Origin: CAVQCJ01 sp963711005
Lineage (GTDB): Bacteria; Actinomycetota; Actinomycetes; Prado026
Assembly (NCBI GenBank): GCA_963711005.1
Contig: CAVQCJ010000003.1
Span: 1 to 64,000, forward strand
Reading direction: 5' to 3'
DNA: 64,000 bases
Both the position numbers and the translations under genes were made by a program. Below the pieces are notes generated by a model. It ran no database searches, had not been told where the DNA came from, and saw only the letters and a list, made by a program, of their open reading frames with translations. Shown piece after piece: positions 1 through 7,436 of the stretch; within the stretch, counting starts at the first letter, position 1; each line of letters starts with the position of its first letter.

Positions 1-669
1 GCGCCCGTCGCCGCTGCCGTTGTCGGTCGTCACGGTGCCGCCGTCGGTGTGGTCCGCCCACGGTCCGCCGGCCGCGCCGTTCGTCTTCTGCACGACGAAC
101 CAGCACAGGGCGAACGCCGACGGGCCATGGCCGCGGCGGTGCTCGGCGCCAGGCTCGTGCGAGCCGGACGGTGCGGCCGACGCGGAGGTGGTCGGGGTGT
201 CGGAGCCGCTGGGGTCGGCCGAGCCGGCCACCCCGTCGGGCTCGGCACCGGGGGCGCCGAGCGTGTGCGCGACGTCCTGGAACGGCGTGGGCAGCGAGCC
301 CGTGCAGGCAGCGGCGGCGACGCCGCCGAGGGCGAGGGAGCCGGCGACGGCCGCGACGGCCAGCTTGGCTCCGGTGAGGGCAGAGAGCACGGAACGTCTC
401 CTGGGCTCGTCGGGGGCGAGAGCCTTCTCCTTCGCGGCGACGAACGCCGCGACGGCCGCCTTCTCCCCGGCCAGCTCGCCGCGTTGGGCGGGCTGGCAGA
501 GAGCAGCGAGGACGTCGGCGACCGCATGCGCCTCCGGCGTGGAGCCGGCTGCGGGGGACTCCCCGCGCAGCAGCTTCTCCACGTCGTCGGACGGCAGGCC
601 GCCGTCACGCCGCTGGAAGGGGAACAGGTTCTCGTTCATGTCGTCGTCCGGAACGTCGCCATCGGTCAT
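1..669 (-). CDS. Membrane-anchored protein downstream of ECF sigma factor, probable anti-sigma partner (3' end off window)
   Basis: The reading frame starts at an ATG at 669 and is still open at base 1, so 223 codons are visible and the C-terminus is missing. The first ~85 residues are hydrophilic and probably cytoplasmic, with the early run MNENLFPFQRRD. One hydrophobic segment (LAVAAVAGSLALGGVAAAA) follows, then an external Ser/Thr/Pro/Gly-rich region. The start lies 4 nt after the sigma-factor stop, and the ribosome site (GGAGG) sits inside the end of the sigma gene, so the two are translationally coupled. This topology and position fit an anti-sigma factor. No HxxxCxxC zinc anti-sigma motif is visible in the part present, so the role is inferred from context only. 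Confidence 0.6.
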   Translation of the reverse strand, partial: MTDGDVPDDDMNENLFPFQRRDGGLPSDDVEKLLRGESPAAGSTPEAHAVADVLAALCQPAQRGELAGEKAAVAAFVAAKEKALAPDEPRRRSVLSALTGAKLAVAAVAGSLALGGVAAAACTGSLPTPFQDVAHTLGAPGAEPDGVAGSADPSGSDTPTTSASAAPSGSHEPGAEHRRGHGPSAFALCWFVVQKTNGAAGGPWADHTDGGTVTTDNGSGDGR

Positions 670-673
670 CGCG

Positions 674-1291
674 TTACACCTCCTCCCCGCGAAGCGCCTG
701 ATGTCCCCCGGACGGAGCAGTCTGCTGCGCTGTGGCAGCCAGGGTCCGGGCCAGCCGGCGCAGCCCCCGGTGCGACAGGACCCGCACGCTTCCGACCGAC
801 TTGCCCAGCAGCGCGGCCACCTCGGCGGGCTCCAGCCCGGCGACGACCCGCAGCAGCACGACCTCGGCCTGGTCCGGCGGGAGAGTCCGGACGAGAGCGA
901 TCGCGCGCCTGGTCGCCTCCTCCTCCTCGACCCGCGCACCGACGTGGTCAGACTCGTCGGCGTCGCCCTGGCCGGCGAGCAGCTCCAGCTCGTACTCCTC
1001 GTCGACCAGGCGCACCGGTCGGCGGGCGTCCCGGCGGTACCCGTCCACGAGCCGGCTGCGCGCGATGGTGAACACCCAGGACCGGAACCCGGACTCGTCG
1101 CCGGCGAAGGCCCCCAGCGAGCGCGCCACCTCGAGCCAGGTGTCGGCGGCGGCGTCCTCGGCCCGGTCGGGGGCCTGGACCTGGAGGTAGCGCAGCAGCC
1201 GTGGCTGCAGGTCGCGGTAGAGGGCCGCGAACGCGTCCTCGTCCCCGGACCGGGCCCGGTCCAGGAGCACGTCGAAGCCGGGGACGTCCAT
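674..1291 (-). CDS. ECF (RpoE-like) RNA polymerase sigma factor
   Basis: A 205-residue sigma-70 family protein of group 4 size. Region 2 covers about residues 8-85 (LLDRARSGDEDAFAALYRDL, then AEDAAADTWLEVARSL and FRSWVFTIARSRLVDGYRR, the -10 recognition and melting helices). Region 4 covers about 135-190, with the helix-turn-helix EVAALLGKSVGSVRVLSHRG for -35 contact. An acidic linker joins them. The ATG at 1291 is chosen because the sigma-2 domain begins at once after it (MDVPGFDVLL); upstream codons in frame run into prfB territory. It is divergent from prfB with an 85-nt gap and is followed 4 nt later by a membrane-anchored putative anti-sigma gene. The regulon cannot be read from the window. 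Confidence 0.93.
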   Translation of the reverse strand: MDVPGFDVLLDRARSGDEDAFAALYRDLQPRLLRYLQVQAPDRAEDAAADTWLEVARSLGAFAGDESGFRSWVFTIARSRLVDGYRRDARRPVRLVDEEYELELLAGQGDADESDHVGARVEEEEATRRAIALVRTLPPDQAEVVLLRVVAGLEPAEVAALLGKSVGSVRVLSHRGLRRLARTLAATAQQTAPSGGHQALRGEEV

Positions 1292-1376
1292 GGTGAGGTT
1301 GTCATCGGCTCCGCGGGACCCCGCGCTGAAGGCCGTCGAGGGGCCGCCGTCCGACGAGGCCGTACGCTCTGACACC

Positions 1377-2495
1377 GTGGCCCCCACCGACCCGAGCGAG
1401 GCGCAGCGCGAGCTCGACGCGACGCTGACGTCGGTTGAGGCCGTGCTCGACCTGCCGCGCCTGCACAAGGAGCTCGCCGGGCTCAACGACCAGGCCGCCG
1501 CCCCGGACCTGTGGGACGACCAGGAGCACGCCCAGCAGGTCAACTCCCGGCTCTCGTACGTCCAGAACGAGATCGCCAGGGTCGAGACCCTGCGGCGCCG
1601 GGTCGACGACCTGGCGGTGCTGATCGAGCTCGCCGAGTCCGAGGACGACGCGGACACCCGCGCCGAGGTCGAGACCGAGATCACCTCGCTCACCAAGGCG
1701 GTCGCCGAGCTCGAGGTCCGCACGCTGCTGTCCGGGCCGTACGACGTGCGGGAGGCGCTGGTCACGATCCGCTCGGAGGCCGGCGGCGTCGACGCGGCCG
1801 ACTTCGCCGAGATGCTGCTGCGGATGTACCTGCGCTGGGCGGAGCGGCACGGCTACCCGACCGAGGTCTACGACACCTCGTACGCGGAGGAGGCCGGCAT
1901 CAAGTCGGCGACGTTCGCGGTCAAGGTGCCGTACGCGTACGGGACGCTGTCGGTCGAGCAGGGCACGCACCGGCTGGTGCGCATCTCGCCGTTCGACAAC
2001 CAGGGCCGCCGGCAGACGTCGTTCGCCGGCGTCGAGGTGCTGCCCGTCGTCGAGCAGACCGACCACATCGAGATCCCCGAGGACGATCTGCGCGTCGACG
2101 TCTACCGTTCGTCCGGGCCCGGCGGCCAGGGCGTGAACACCACCGACTCGGCCGTACGGCTGACGCACCTGCCGACCGGGATCGTCGTCTCCTGCCAGAA
2201 CGAGCGGTCCCAGCTGCAGAACAAGGCCTCGGCGCTGGCAGTGCTGCAGGCCAAGCTGCTGGAGGTCCGCAGGCAGGAGCAGCAGGCCCGGATGGACGCC
2301 CTCAAGGGCGACTCGAGCGGCTCCTGGGGCAACCAGATGCGTTCGTACGTCCTGCACCCGTACCAGATGGTCAAGGACCTGCGGACCGAGCACGAGACCG
2401 GCAACACGGCGGCCGTCCTGGACGGCGAGATCGACGACTTCATCGAGTCAGGAATTCGGTGGCGTAGGGTCCACGAAAGCGAACAAAACACCTGA
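1377..2495 (+). CDS. prfB: Peptide chain release factor 2
   Basis: Class I release factor that reads UGA and UAA and triggers peptidyl-tRNA hydrolysis on the ribosome. The stop-codon-recognition tripeptide SPF (RISPFDNQGRR) marks it as RF2 rather than RF1, and the catalytic GGQ is in SSGPGGQGVNTTDSAVRLTH. The GTG start at 1377 gives 372 residues, the usual RF2 length, and the N-terminus matches the family (LDATLTSVEAVLDLP). The gene is one uninterrupted frame, so the programmed +1 frameshift at an early UGA codon known from E. coli prfB is absent, as is common in actinobacteria. In many actinobacteria prfB lies just upstream of ftsEX and smpB, as here. Confidence 0.97.
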   Translation: MAPTDPSEAQRELDATLTSVEAVLDLPRLHKELAGLNDQAAAPDLWDDQEHAQQVNSRLSYVQNEIARVETLRRRVDDLAVLIELAESEDDADTRAEVETEITSLTKAVAELEVRTLLSGPYDVREALVTIRSEAGGVDAADFAEMLLRMYLRWAERHGYPTEVYDTSYAEEAGIKSATFAVKVPYAYGTLSVEQGTHRLVRISPFDNQGRRQTSFAGVEVLPVVEQTDHIEIPEDDLRVDVYRSSGPGGQGVNTTDSAVRLTHLPTGIVVSCQNERSQLQNKASALAVLQAKLLEVRRQEQQARMDALKGDSSGSWGNQMRSYVLHPYQMVKDLRTEHETGNTAAVLDGEIDDFIESGIRWRRVHESEQNT

Positions 2496-2777
2496 ATCTC
2501 CCTCGCCTCGGTCGACGCGGAGTGACCAGCCAGCCTCAGCCAGTCGTCCGTTCGGACGGAGTTCCCCGTCACACGGGCAACCGTGGTGGCCGGGCTGCCG
2601 AACCCCGCTCGCCGTCTGCCAGGATGAGCCCGCGGCGGTCCTGGGAGGGGCCGCTCTGGGGAGGCAAGGATCCACGGCCGGTCAACCCGGTCACTGTCCC
2701 GTTTGCTTGCGGACGGCCGTGGGGAGCCACTGGTGAGACCGACCCCTGGAGGCTGCGCACTCTGGAGGTCGTCAGCA
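2496..2777 (+). other. 282-nt non-coding gap with a structured 5' leader
   Basis: No convincing gene lies between prfB and the LAHTG protein. Near its 3' half there is a perfect 9-bp inverted repeat, CCACGGCCG at 2672-2680 and CGGCCGTGG at 2714-2722, enclosing 33 nt. It is followed by a G-rich stretch and a ribosome site (TGGAGG, 2762-2767) ahead of the ATG at 2778. The fold may be a leader or attenuator for the downstream gene. It does not match a riboswitch class I can name. Confidence 0.4.
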
Positions 2778-3677
2778 ATGCAGTTCGACAACAAGGTCCG
2801 CGCACTGCGCGTGCTGGGCGGCCTCGTCGCCGCGCTCGCGGTCGTCCCCTGGCTGGGTATGGGCACCGCCCAGGCATCCGGTACCGGCGACGACAGCTGC
2901 TCCACCCGACCCGGCGGAGTCTCCGGTGACGCGAGCTGCGACCTGCTGCTCGGCCCCAACGGGACCAAGGTCTTCGGTGAGACCTGGGCCGTGCGCACGT
3001 CCGACAACCACCTCGTCGTCTGGACGTTCCCCGACGTCGCCCTCGCCGGCAGCGACCCCGTGCTGCTGTGCGTGCGCAGCACCGGCGCGTACCCGGCGAA
3101 GCACCAGTGCACGTCGTTCGACGCCGACAACGTGTGGGGCGGCAGCTCGACGACGATCGACCTGTCGCTCGGCTCGCACGGTGTCTCGTCGGGCGAGCAG
3201 GCCTTCTGGGCGCTGAGCGTCCTGCAGGGCAGCTCGTCCGCGGTCTCGACCGGCGGCGCGGACAGCCTGCAGTCGCCGAGCGCGACCCCGACGACGACGT
3301 CCACGCACTCGCACTCGCCGACCGCGACGCCGACGACCACTCACACGCACTCGCACTCGCCGAGCGCCACGCCGACGACGACGTCCACGCACTCGCACTC
3401 GCCGAGCGCCACGCCCACGACGACGTCCACGCACTCGCACTCACCGAGCGCGACCCCCACGACCACCACGACCGGCAGCCACGAGCCGACCAGCTCGGTC
3501 CTGCCGACCACGCTCACCAACTCGCCGTCCACCAGCGTGCTGGGCACGAAGCTGGCGCACACGGGCAACGACGGCGTCACCGGCGCCCTGGTGCTCTCGG
3601 TGGCCCTGATCGGGTTCGGCGGGATCCTCGTGGTGGGTGCGCAGACCGTCCCCGCGGCCTCGCGCCGACGCCACTAA
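2778..3677 (+). CDS. Secreted protein with 14-residue His/Ser/Thr repeats and LAHTG sortase signal
   Basis: A 299-residue surface protein. It has an N-terminal signal peptide (hydrophobic run around VLGGLVAALAVVPWLGMG, cleavage near AQA-SG), a small extracellular domain of about 130 residues with paired cysteines (DDSCSTRPG, DASCDLL, VLLCV, KHQCT), then five 14-residue repeats of the type SPSATPTTTSTHSH, a Thr/Ser stalk, and the C-terminal sorting signal LAHTG followed by one membrane segment and the basic tail RRRH. LAxTG is the recognition motif of class E sortases in actinobacteria, so covalent attachment to peptidoglycan is expected. The repeats are Thr/Ser/Pro-rich (a likely glycosylated stalk) and carry regular His-x-His pairs that could bind metal. 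No homologous function is recognised for the globular part. The ATG at 2778 has a good ribosome site. Confidence 0.85.
   Translation: MQFDNKVRALRVLGGLVAALAVVPWLGMGTAQASGTGDDSCSTRPGGVSGDASCDLLLGPNGTKVFGETWAVRTSDNHLVVWTFPDVALAGSDPVLLCVRSTGAYPAKHQCTSFDADNVWGGSSTTIDLSLGSHGVSSGEQAFWALSVLQGSSSAVSTGGADSLQSPSATPTTTSTHSHSPTATPTTTHTHSHSPSATPTTTSTHSHSPSATPTTTSTHSHSPSATPTTTTTGSHEPTSSVLPTTLTNSPSTSVLGTKLAHTGNDGVTGALVLSVALIGFGGILVVGAQTVPAASRRRH
3273..3482 (+). repeat. Five 42-bp tandem repeats encoding SPSATPTTTSTHSH-type units
   Basis: In-frame units lie at 3273-3314, 3315-3356, 3357-3398, 3399-3440 and 3441-3482. Units 1, 3 and 4 encode the same 14 residues; unit 2 has T for S at two positions; unit 5 ends TTTTTGSH. 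The DNA is nearly identical between units, so copy number could vary by slippage or recombination. Confidence 0.95.
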
Positions 3678-3691
3678 GACCGGTTGGTCCG

Positions 3692-3741
3692 TTCGAGTCA
3701 GGCCGAGCCAGGGCCACAACCCCGGCTGGGCCTGACTCGAA
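3692..3741 (+). terminator. Hairpin downstream of the LAHTG gene
   Basis: An 18-nt inverted repeat with one mismatch (left arm 3692-3709, right arm 3724-3741, core TTCGAGTCAGGCC / GGCCTGACTCGAA) around a 14-nt loop, starting 15 nt after the stop codon. There is no T-run, which is usual for actinobacterial terminators. It separates the LAHTG gene from ftsE. Confidence 0.65.
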
Positions 3742-3893
3742 CCCGGGCCCTACCCGAAGCCGGGCCTGGCCCGGGAAGCGGCCGATCATGGCCGGGTCGC
3801 GCCTGCGCGGAGCCCCGCACCTGCCGACGTACACTGCTTGACGGCCGCGCCCCACCCCGCGCTTCCCTGCCCCCGACTCCGGCCGCCTCCTCT

Positions 3894-4583
3894 GTGATCA
3901 GATTCGACAACGTCACCAAGCTGTACCCGACCCAGACCCGACCCGCGCTGGACGACTGCACCCTTGAGATCGAGAAGGGCGAGTTCGTCTTCCTGGTCGG
4001 CGCCTCCGGCTCGGGGAAGTCGACGATGCTCCGGCTGATGCTGCGCGAGGAGCGCCCCACCGCGGGGTCCGTCCACGTCCTCGGCAAGGACCTCAACCGG
4101 CTCTCCAGCTGGAAGGTGCCGGCGCTGCGCCGCCAGATGGGCACCGTCTTCCAGGACTTCCGGCTGCTGCCCAACAAGACCGTCTTCGAGAACGTCGCGT
4201 TCGCGCTGGACGTGATCGGCAAGCCCAAGCACCAGATCGCCCAGGTCGTCCCCGAGGTGCTCGAGCTGGTCGGCCTCGCCGGCAAGGAGCACCGCCGCCC
4301 GGACGAGCTGTCCGGCGGCGAGCAGCAGCGGGTGGCCATCGCCCGCGCGTTCGCCAACCGCCCGTTGCTCCTGATCGCGGACGAGCCCACCGGGAACCTG
4401 GACCCCTCCACGAGCGTCGGCATCATGCGGCTGCTCGACCGGATCAACCGCACGGGGACCACCGTCGTCATGGCGACGCACGACGCCGCCATCGTCGACC
4501 AGATGCGCAAGCGGGTCGTGGAGCTGGAGGGCGGGCACCTGGTCCGCGACCAGTCCCGCGGCGTCTACGGCTACTCCCGCTAG
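3894..4583 (+). CDS. ftsE: Cell division ATP-binding protein FtsE
   Basis: ABC-family ATPase that with FtsX forms the FtsEX complex at the septum, transmitting ATP hydrolysis across the membrane to activate peptidoglycan hydrolases (RipC-type NlpC/P60 enzymes in mycobacteria). The protein is 229 residues, the normal actinobacterial size. Motifs: Walker A GASGSGKST, Q-loop VFQDFRLLPNKTV, ABC signature LSGGEQQRVAIARA, Walker B LLIADEPTGNLD, H-loop ATHDAAIV. The GTG at 3894 is chosen because the family begins MIxFDxVTKxY right there; residues upstream in frame are unlike FtsE. It lies 72 nt ahead of ftsX. Confidence 0.97.
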   Translation: MIRFDNVTKLYPTQTRPALDDCTLEIEKGEFVFLVGASGSGKSTMLRLMLREERPTAGSVHVLGKDLNRLSSWKVPALRRQMGTVFQDFRLLPNKTVFENVAFALDVIGKPKHQIAQVVPEVLELVGLAGKEHRRPDELSGGEQQRVAIARAFANRPLLLIADEPTGNLDPSTSVGIMRLLDRINRTGTTVVMATHDAAIVDQMRKRVVELEGGHLVRDQSRGVYGYSR

Positions 4584-4655
4584 CCGGGCGCCGTCCCAGG
4601 ACCGTCCAAGGACCGCCGGACCGCTCCCCGTCCGGCCCGACCAGCAAGGATTGCC

Positions 4656-5564
4656 ATGCGTGCGAGCGTCGTCCTCACCGAGGTCGGTCAGGGCCTGCGG
4701 CGGAACATCGGCCTCACCGTCGCGGTCGTCCTGACCGTGCTGGTCGCCGGCGTCCTCGGCGGCCTGTCGCTGATGCTGCACAAGCAGGTCGACACGATGA
4801 AGGACTACTGGTACGACAAGGTCGAGGTCTCGATCTACCTGTGCTCGACGCAGAGCCAGTCCACCAGCTGCTCGGGCGCCGACGTCACGCCCGACCAGAA
4901 GAAGCAGATCGAGGCGGACCTCACGAACAACGCTCTGGTGCAGACGTGGTACCACGAGTCCAAGGAAGAGGCGTACGCGCACTTCAAGAAGCAGTTCCAG
5001 TCCAACCCGGACATCGTCAACAGCGTGTCGGCCGACGCGCTGCCCGAGTCGTACCGCGTCAAGCTCAAGAACCCCAGTCAGTACACCGAGATCGCCAGCG
5101 AGTTCGAGGGTCGTCCCGGCGTCGAGCAGGTGCAGGACAGCCGGGCGATCTTCGACAAGATCTTCAGCATCCTCAACTCGTTCCAGCTGGCCAGCCTGGT
5201 CATCTCGGTCATCATGGTGATAGCCGCTCTGCTGCTGATCGCGAACACGATCCGCGTCGCGGCGTTCACGCGTCGCCGCGAGACCGGCATCATGCGACTG
5301 GTCGGTGCGTCGAACCTGTCGATCCGGTTGCCGTTCGTCCTCGAGACGATGATGTCGGCGTTCCTCGGCGCGGTCCTGGCCGTCCTGATGATGTTCGCGT
5401 TCAAGGCGCTGCTCATCGACCGCGTGCTCGAGCCCACGTTCCGGATCACGAACTTCATCGGGTGGGGCGACGTCTTCCTCTCCGGCGTGTGGGTGATGGT
5501 GATCGCGCTGGTGATCGCCGCGCTGGCCAGCACCATCACGCTGCGCCGCTACCTTCGGGTCTGA
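4656..5564 (+). CDS. ftsX: Cell division permease-like protein FtsX
   Basis: Integral membrane partner of FtsE, 302 residues. The topology is typical: a cytoplasmic N-terminus, TM1 (about residues 20-42, TVAVVLTVLVAGVLGGLSLM), a large extracellular loop of ~130 residues that in the family binds the hydrolase or its adaptor (here with a CSTQSQSTSC cysteine pair), then three closely spaced TMs from residue ~180 on (LASLVISVIMVIAALLLIA, AFLGAVLAVLMMFAF, VWVMVIALVIAALAST). It ends TITLRRYLRV as FtsX proteins do. The ATG at 4656 has AGCAAGGA upstream. Confidence 0.96.
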   Translation: MRASVVLTEVGQGLRRNIGLTVAVVLTVLVAGVLGGLSLMLHKQVDTMKDYWYDKVEVSIYLCSTQSQSTSCSGADVTPDQKKQIEADLTNNALVQTWYHESKEEAYAHFKKQFQSNPDIVNSVSADALPESYRVKLKNPSQYTEIASEFEGRPGVEQVQDSRAIFDKIFSILNSFQLASLVISVIMVIAALLLIANTIRVAAFTRRRETGIMRLVGASNLSIRLPFVLETMMSAFLGAVLAVLMMFAFKALLIDRVLEPTFRITNFIGWGDVFLSGVWVMVIALVIAALASTITLRRYLRV

Positions 5565-5715
5565 GCCGGGTCGACGGACGCCGACCTCGACCCAGGTCTC
5601 ACCCTGACCCTCATCCTCAACTTGACCCCGGTCGGCTGTACCACGAACGGCCCGGGAGAGCGGCAACGTGTTCGTCGGCACGTGTGTCCGTCGTCACGGA
5701 CCGTAGACTTCGAGC

Positions 5716-6924
5716 ATGTCCACCCAAGCCCGGTCCGAGGCTGCTGGTGCCCGGACGCGGGCGCGCACCGGCACCGCGGTCGTCGTCGTGGGTCTGGTCA
5801 TGTTCGCGGGTGGCGTGCTCGTCGGCGCGGGTGGCAACCGACCCGCTGAAGGCGCGCCGCGCGACAGCGTGCTCGACCAGGCCGCGCAGAGGATCGCGGA
5901 CGGCGCGCAGAAGCCGCTCGACAAGGCGACGCTCGAACGCGCAGCGGTGCAGGGCATGCTCGACGCGCTCGGTGACAAGTGGTCAGCGTTCTACAGCCCC
6001 CAGGAGTTCTCGTCGTTCACCGCGGCCCTCGAAGGTCGTTACACCGGCATCGGTGTGTGGGTGCGGCAGAGCGCCGACGGTTCGACTCTGGTCGCGAGTG
6101 TGCAGCCGACCTCACCCGCAGCGCGCGCCGGGCTGCGCGCCGGCGATGTCATCGTGTCGATCGGCGGTCGTCCGGTCGGCAGCGAGACGGTGGCGGCCGT
6201 CACCGACCAGCTGCACGGGGCCAGCGGGTCGAACGTGCTGGTCGGGTTCGCCCGCGGCGGCGACACCCGGACCGTGACGATCACCCGGCAGACCGTCGAG
6301 GCCGGCGACGTGCACGTCGGCCGGCTGGCCGACGGGGTCCTGCGGATCAAGATCGACGCCTTCAGCCGGGGGGTGGGGCAGGCGGTGGCGGCCGCCCTGG
6401 CCGCCGACCCCGCCGACCACGCCCGCGGGGTGCTCCTGGACCTGCGGGGGGACCCCGGAGGGCTGGTCGACGAGGCCGTCAAGGTCGCCGGGGCCTTCCT
6501 GGACGGCGGGCGGGTGGTCTCGTACCAGCAGCGGGGCAGCACCCACTTGCTGACGGCACCGGCCGGGGGCGACACGGTCTCCCCGCTGGTCGTCCTGGTC
6601 GACGGTGGCACCGCCAGCGCCGCGGAGATCGTCACCGGCGCCCTGCAGGACCGCGACCGCGCCGTGATCGTCGGGGCGCGCACCTTCGGCAAGGGCTCGG
6701 TGCAGGAGCCGACCACGCTGTCGGACGGGTCCGCGATCGAGTTCACGATCGGCCGTTACCTCACACCGTCCGGCCGCGTCATCGACGGCGTCGGGATCGT
6801 GCCCGACGTCGCGGTCCCGTCGTCGACCTCGACCGCGGCCGCGCAGCGTCGCGCGCTCGAGGTGCTGCGCGGTCTCGCGGCCGGCCTCGGCACCGTCGAC
6901 GTCGTACCGGCCGGGCGCGGCTGA
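5716..6924 (+). CDS. S41 family carboxy-terminal processing protease with PDZ domain
   Basis: A 402-residue membrane-tethered or exported serine protease of the CtpA/tail-specific family. It has one N-terminal hydrophobic anchor (about residues 17-40, AVVVVGLVMFAGGVLVGAGG), an N-terminal helical domain, a PDZ domain (about 100-185, PTSPAARAGLRAGDVIVSIGG) that binds substrate C-termini, and the S41 catalytic core. The nucleophile Ser is in VDGGTASAAEIVTGAL and the general-base Lys in ARTFGKGSVQ, so the Ser-Lys dyad is intact. Its TGA overlaps the ATG of smpB by one base (TGATG), giving translational coupling with the trans-translation factor. This pairing is common in actinobacteria, and C-terminal tail proteolysis is thematically related to SsrA tagging. 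Confidence 0.95.
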   Translation: MSTQARSEAAGARTRARTGTAVVVVGLVMFAGGVLVGAGGNRPAEGAPRDSVLDQAAQRIADGAQKPLDKATLERAAVQGMLDALGDKWSAFYSPQEFSSFTAALEGRYTGIGVWVRQSADGSTLVASVQPTSPAARAGLRAGDVIVSIGGRPVGSETVAAVTDQLHGASGSNVLVGFARGGDTRTVTITRQTVEAGDVHVGRLADGVLRIKIDAFSRGVGQAVAAALAADPADHARGVLLDLRGDPGGLVDEAVKVAGAFLDGGRVVSYQQRGSTHLLTAPAGGDTVSPLVVLVDGGTASAAEIVTGALQDRDRAVIVGARTFGKGSVQEPTTLSDGSAIEFTIGRYLTPSGRVIDGVGIVPDVAVPSSTSTAAAQRRALEVLRGLAAGLGTVDVVPAGRG

Positions 6925-7397
6925 TGTCCCGCGAACAAGGCCGCAAGCTGGTGGCGCAGAACAAGAAGGCGCGGCACGACTACCACATCGAGGACGTCTA
7001 CGAGGCGGGCCTCGTCCTCACCGGCACCGAGGTCAAGTCGCTGCGCGCGGGACGCGCGTCGCTCGTCGACGGGTTCGCCGTGCTCAAGGACGGCGAGGCC
7101 TGGCTGCAGAACGTGCACATCCCCGAGTACGACCAGGGGACGTGGACCAACCACGAGCCGCGCCGTCCGCGCAAGCTGCTGCTGCACCGGCAGGAGATCA
7201 GCAAGCTCGTCGGCAAGACCAAGGAGTCCGGGCTCACGCTCGTCCCGCTCGCGCTGTACTTCAAGGACGGCAAGGCCAAAGTCGAGATCGCGCTGGCGCG
7301 GGGCAAGCGGACCTTCGACAAGCGGCAGGCCCTCGCCGAGCGGCAGGCCCAGCGCGAGACCGATCGCGCCGTCGCCCGCCGCGGCCGCGGCGAGTGA
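6924..7397 (+). CDS. smpB: SsrA-binding protein SmpB
   Basis: Small beta-barrel RNA-binding protein, 157 residues, that binds the tRNA-like domain of tmRNA and delivers it to stalled ribosomes. Family signatures seen: VAQNKKARHDYHIEDVYEAG, LTGTEVKSLRAGRASLVDGF, ARGKRTFDKRQALAERQA and the basic C-terminal tail that enters the empty mRNA channel (RAVARRGRGE). The start codon overlaps the upstream protease stop. Its RNA partner ssrA is encoded 2.3 kb downstream at 9662. Confidence 0.97.
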   Translation: MSREQGRKLVAQNKKARHDYHIEDVYEAGLVLTGTEVKSLRAGRASLVDGFAVLKDGEAWLQNVHIPEYDQGTWTNHEPRRPRKLLLHRQEISKLVGKTKESGLTLVPLALYFKDGKAKVEIALARGKRTFDKRQALAERQAQRETDRAVARRGRGE

Positions 7398-7436
7398 TCC
7401 CCGCACCGGCCCGGTCCCGCCGGTAGCCTGCGGCCC

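Noticed and set aside
1377..1460. Programmed +1 frameshift in prfB
   Set aside because: There is no early in-frame TGA; the gene is a single frame from the GTG at 1377.
2660..2777. Cobalamin riboswitch-like words (GCCACTG, GAGACC) in the leader of the LAHTG gene
   Set aside because: The order and spacing of the conserved blocks do not fit the B12 aptamer, and the gene has no cobalamin link.
3684..3745. tRNA-like piece (GTTCGAGTC with pairing arms)
   Set aside because: The arms make one long hairpin, not a cloverleaf, and there is no anticodon arm; best read as a terminator.
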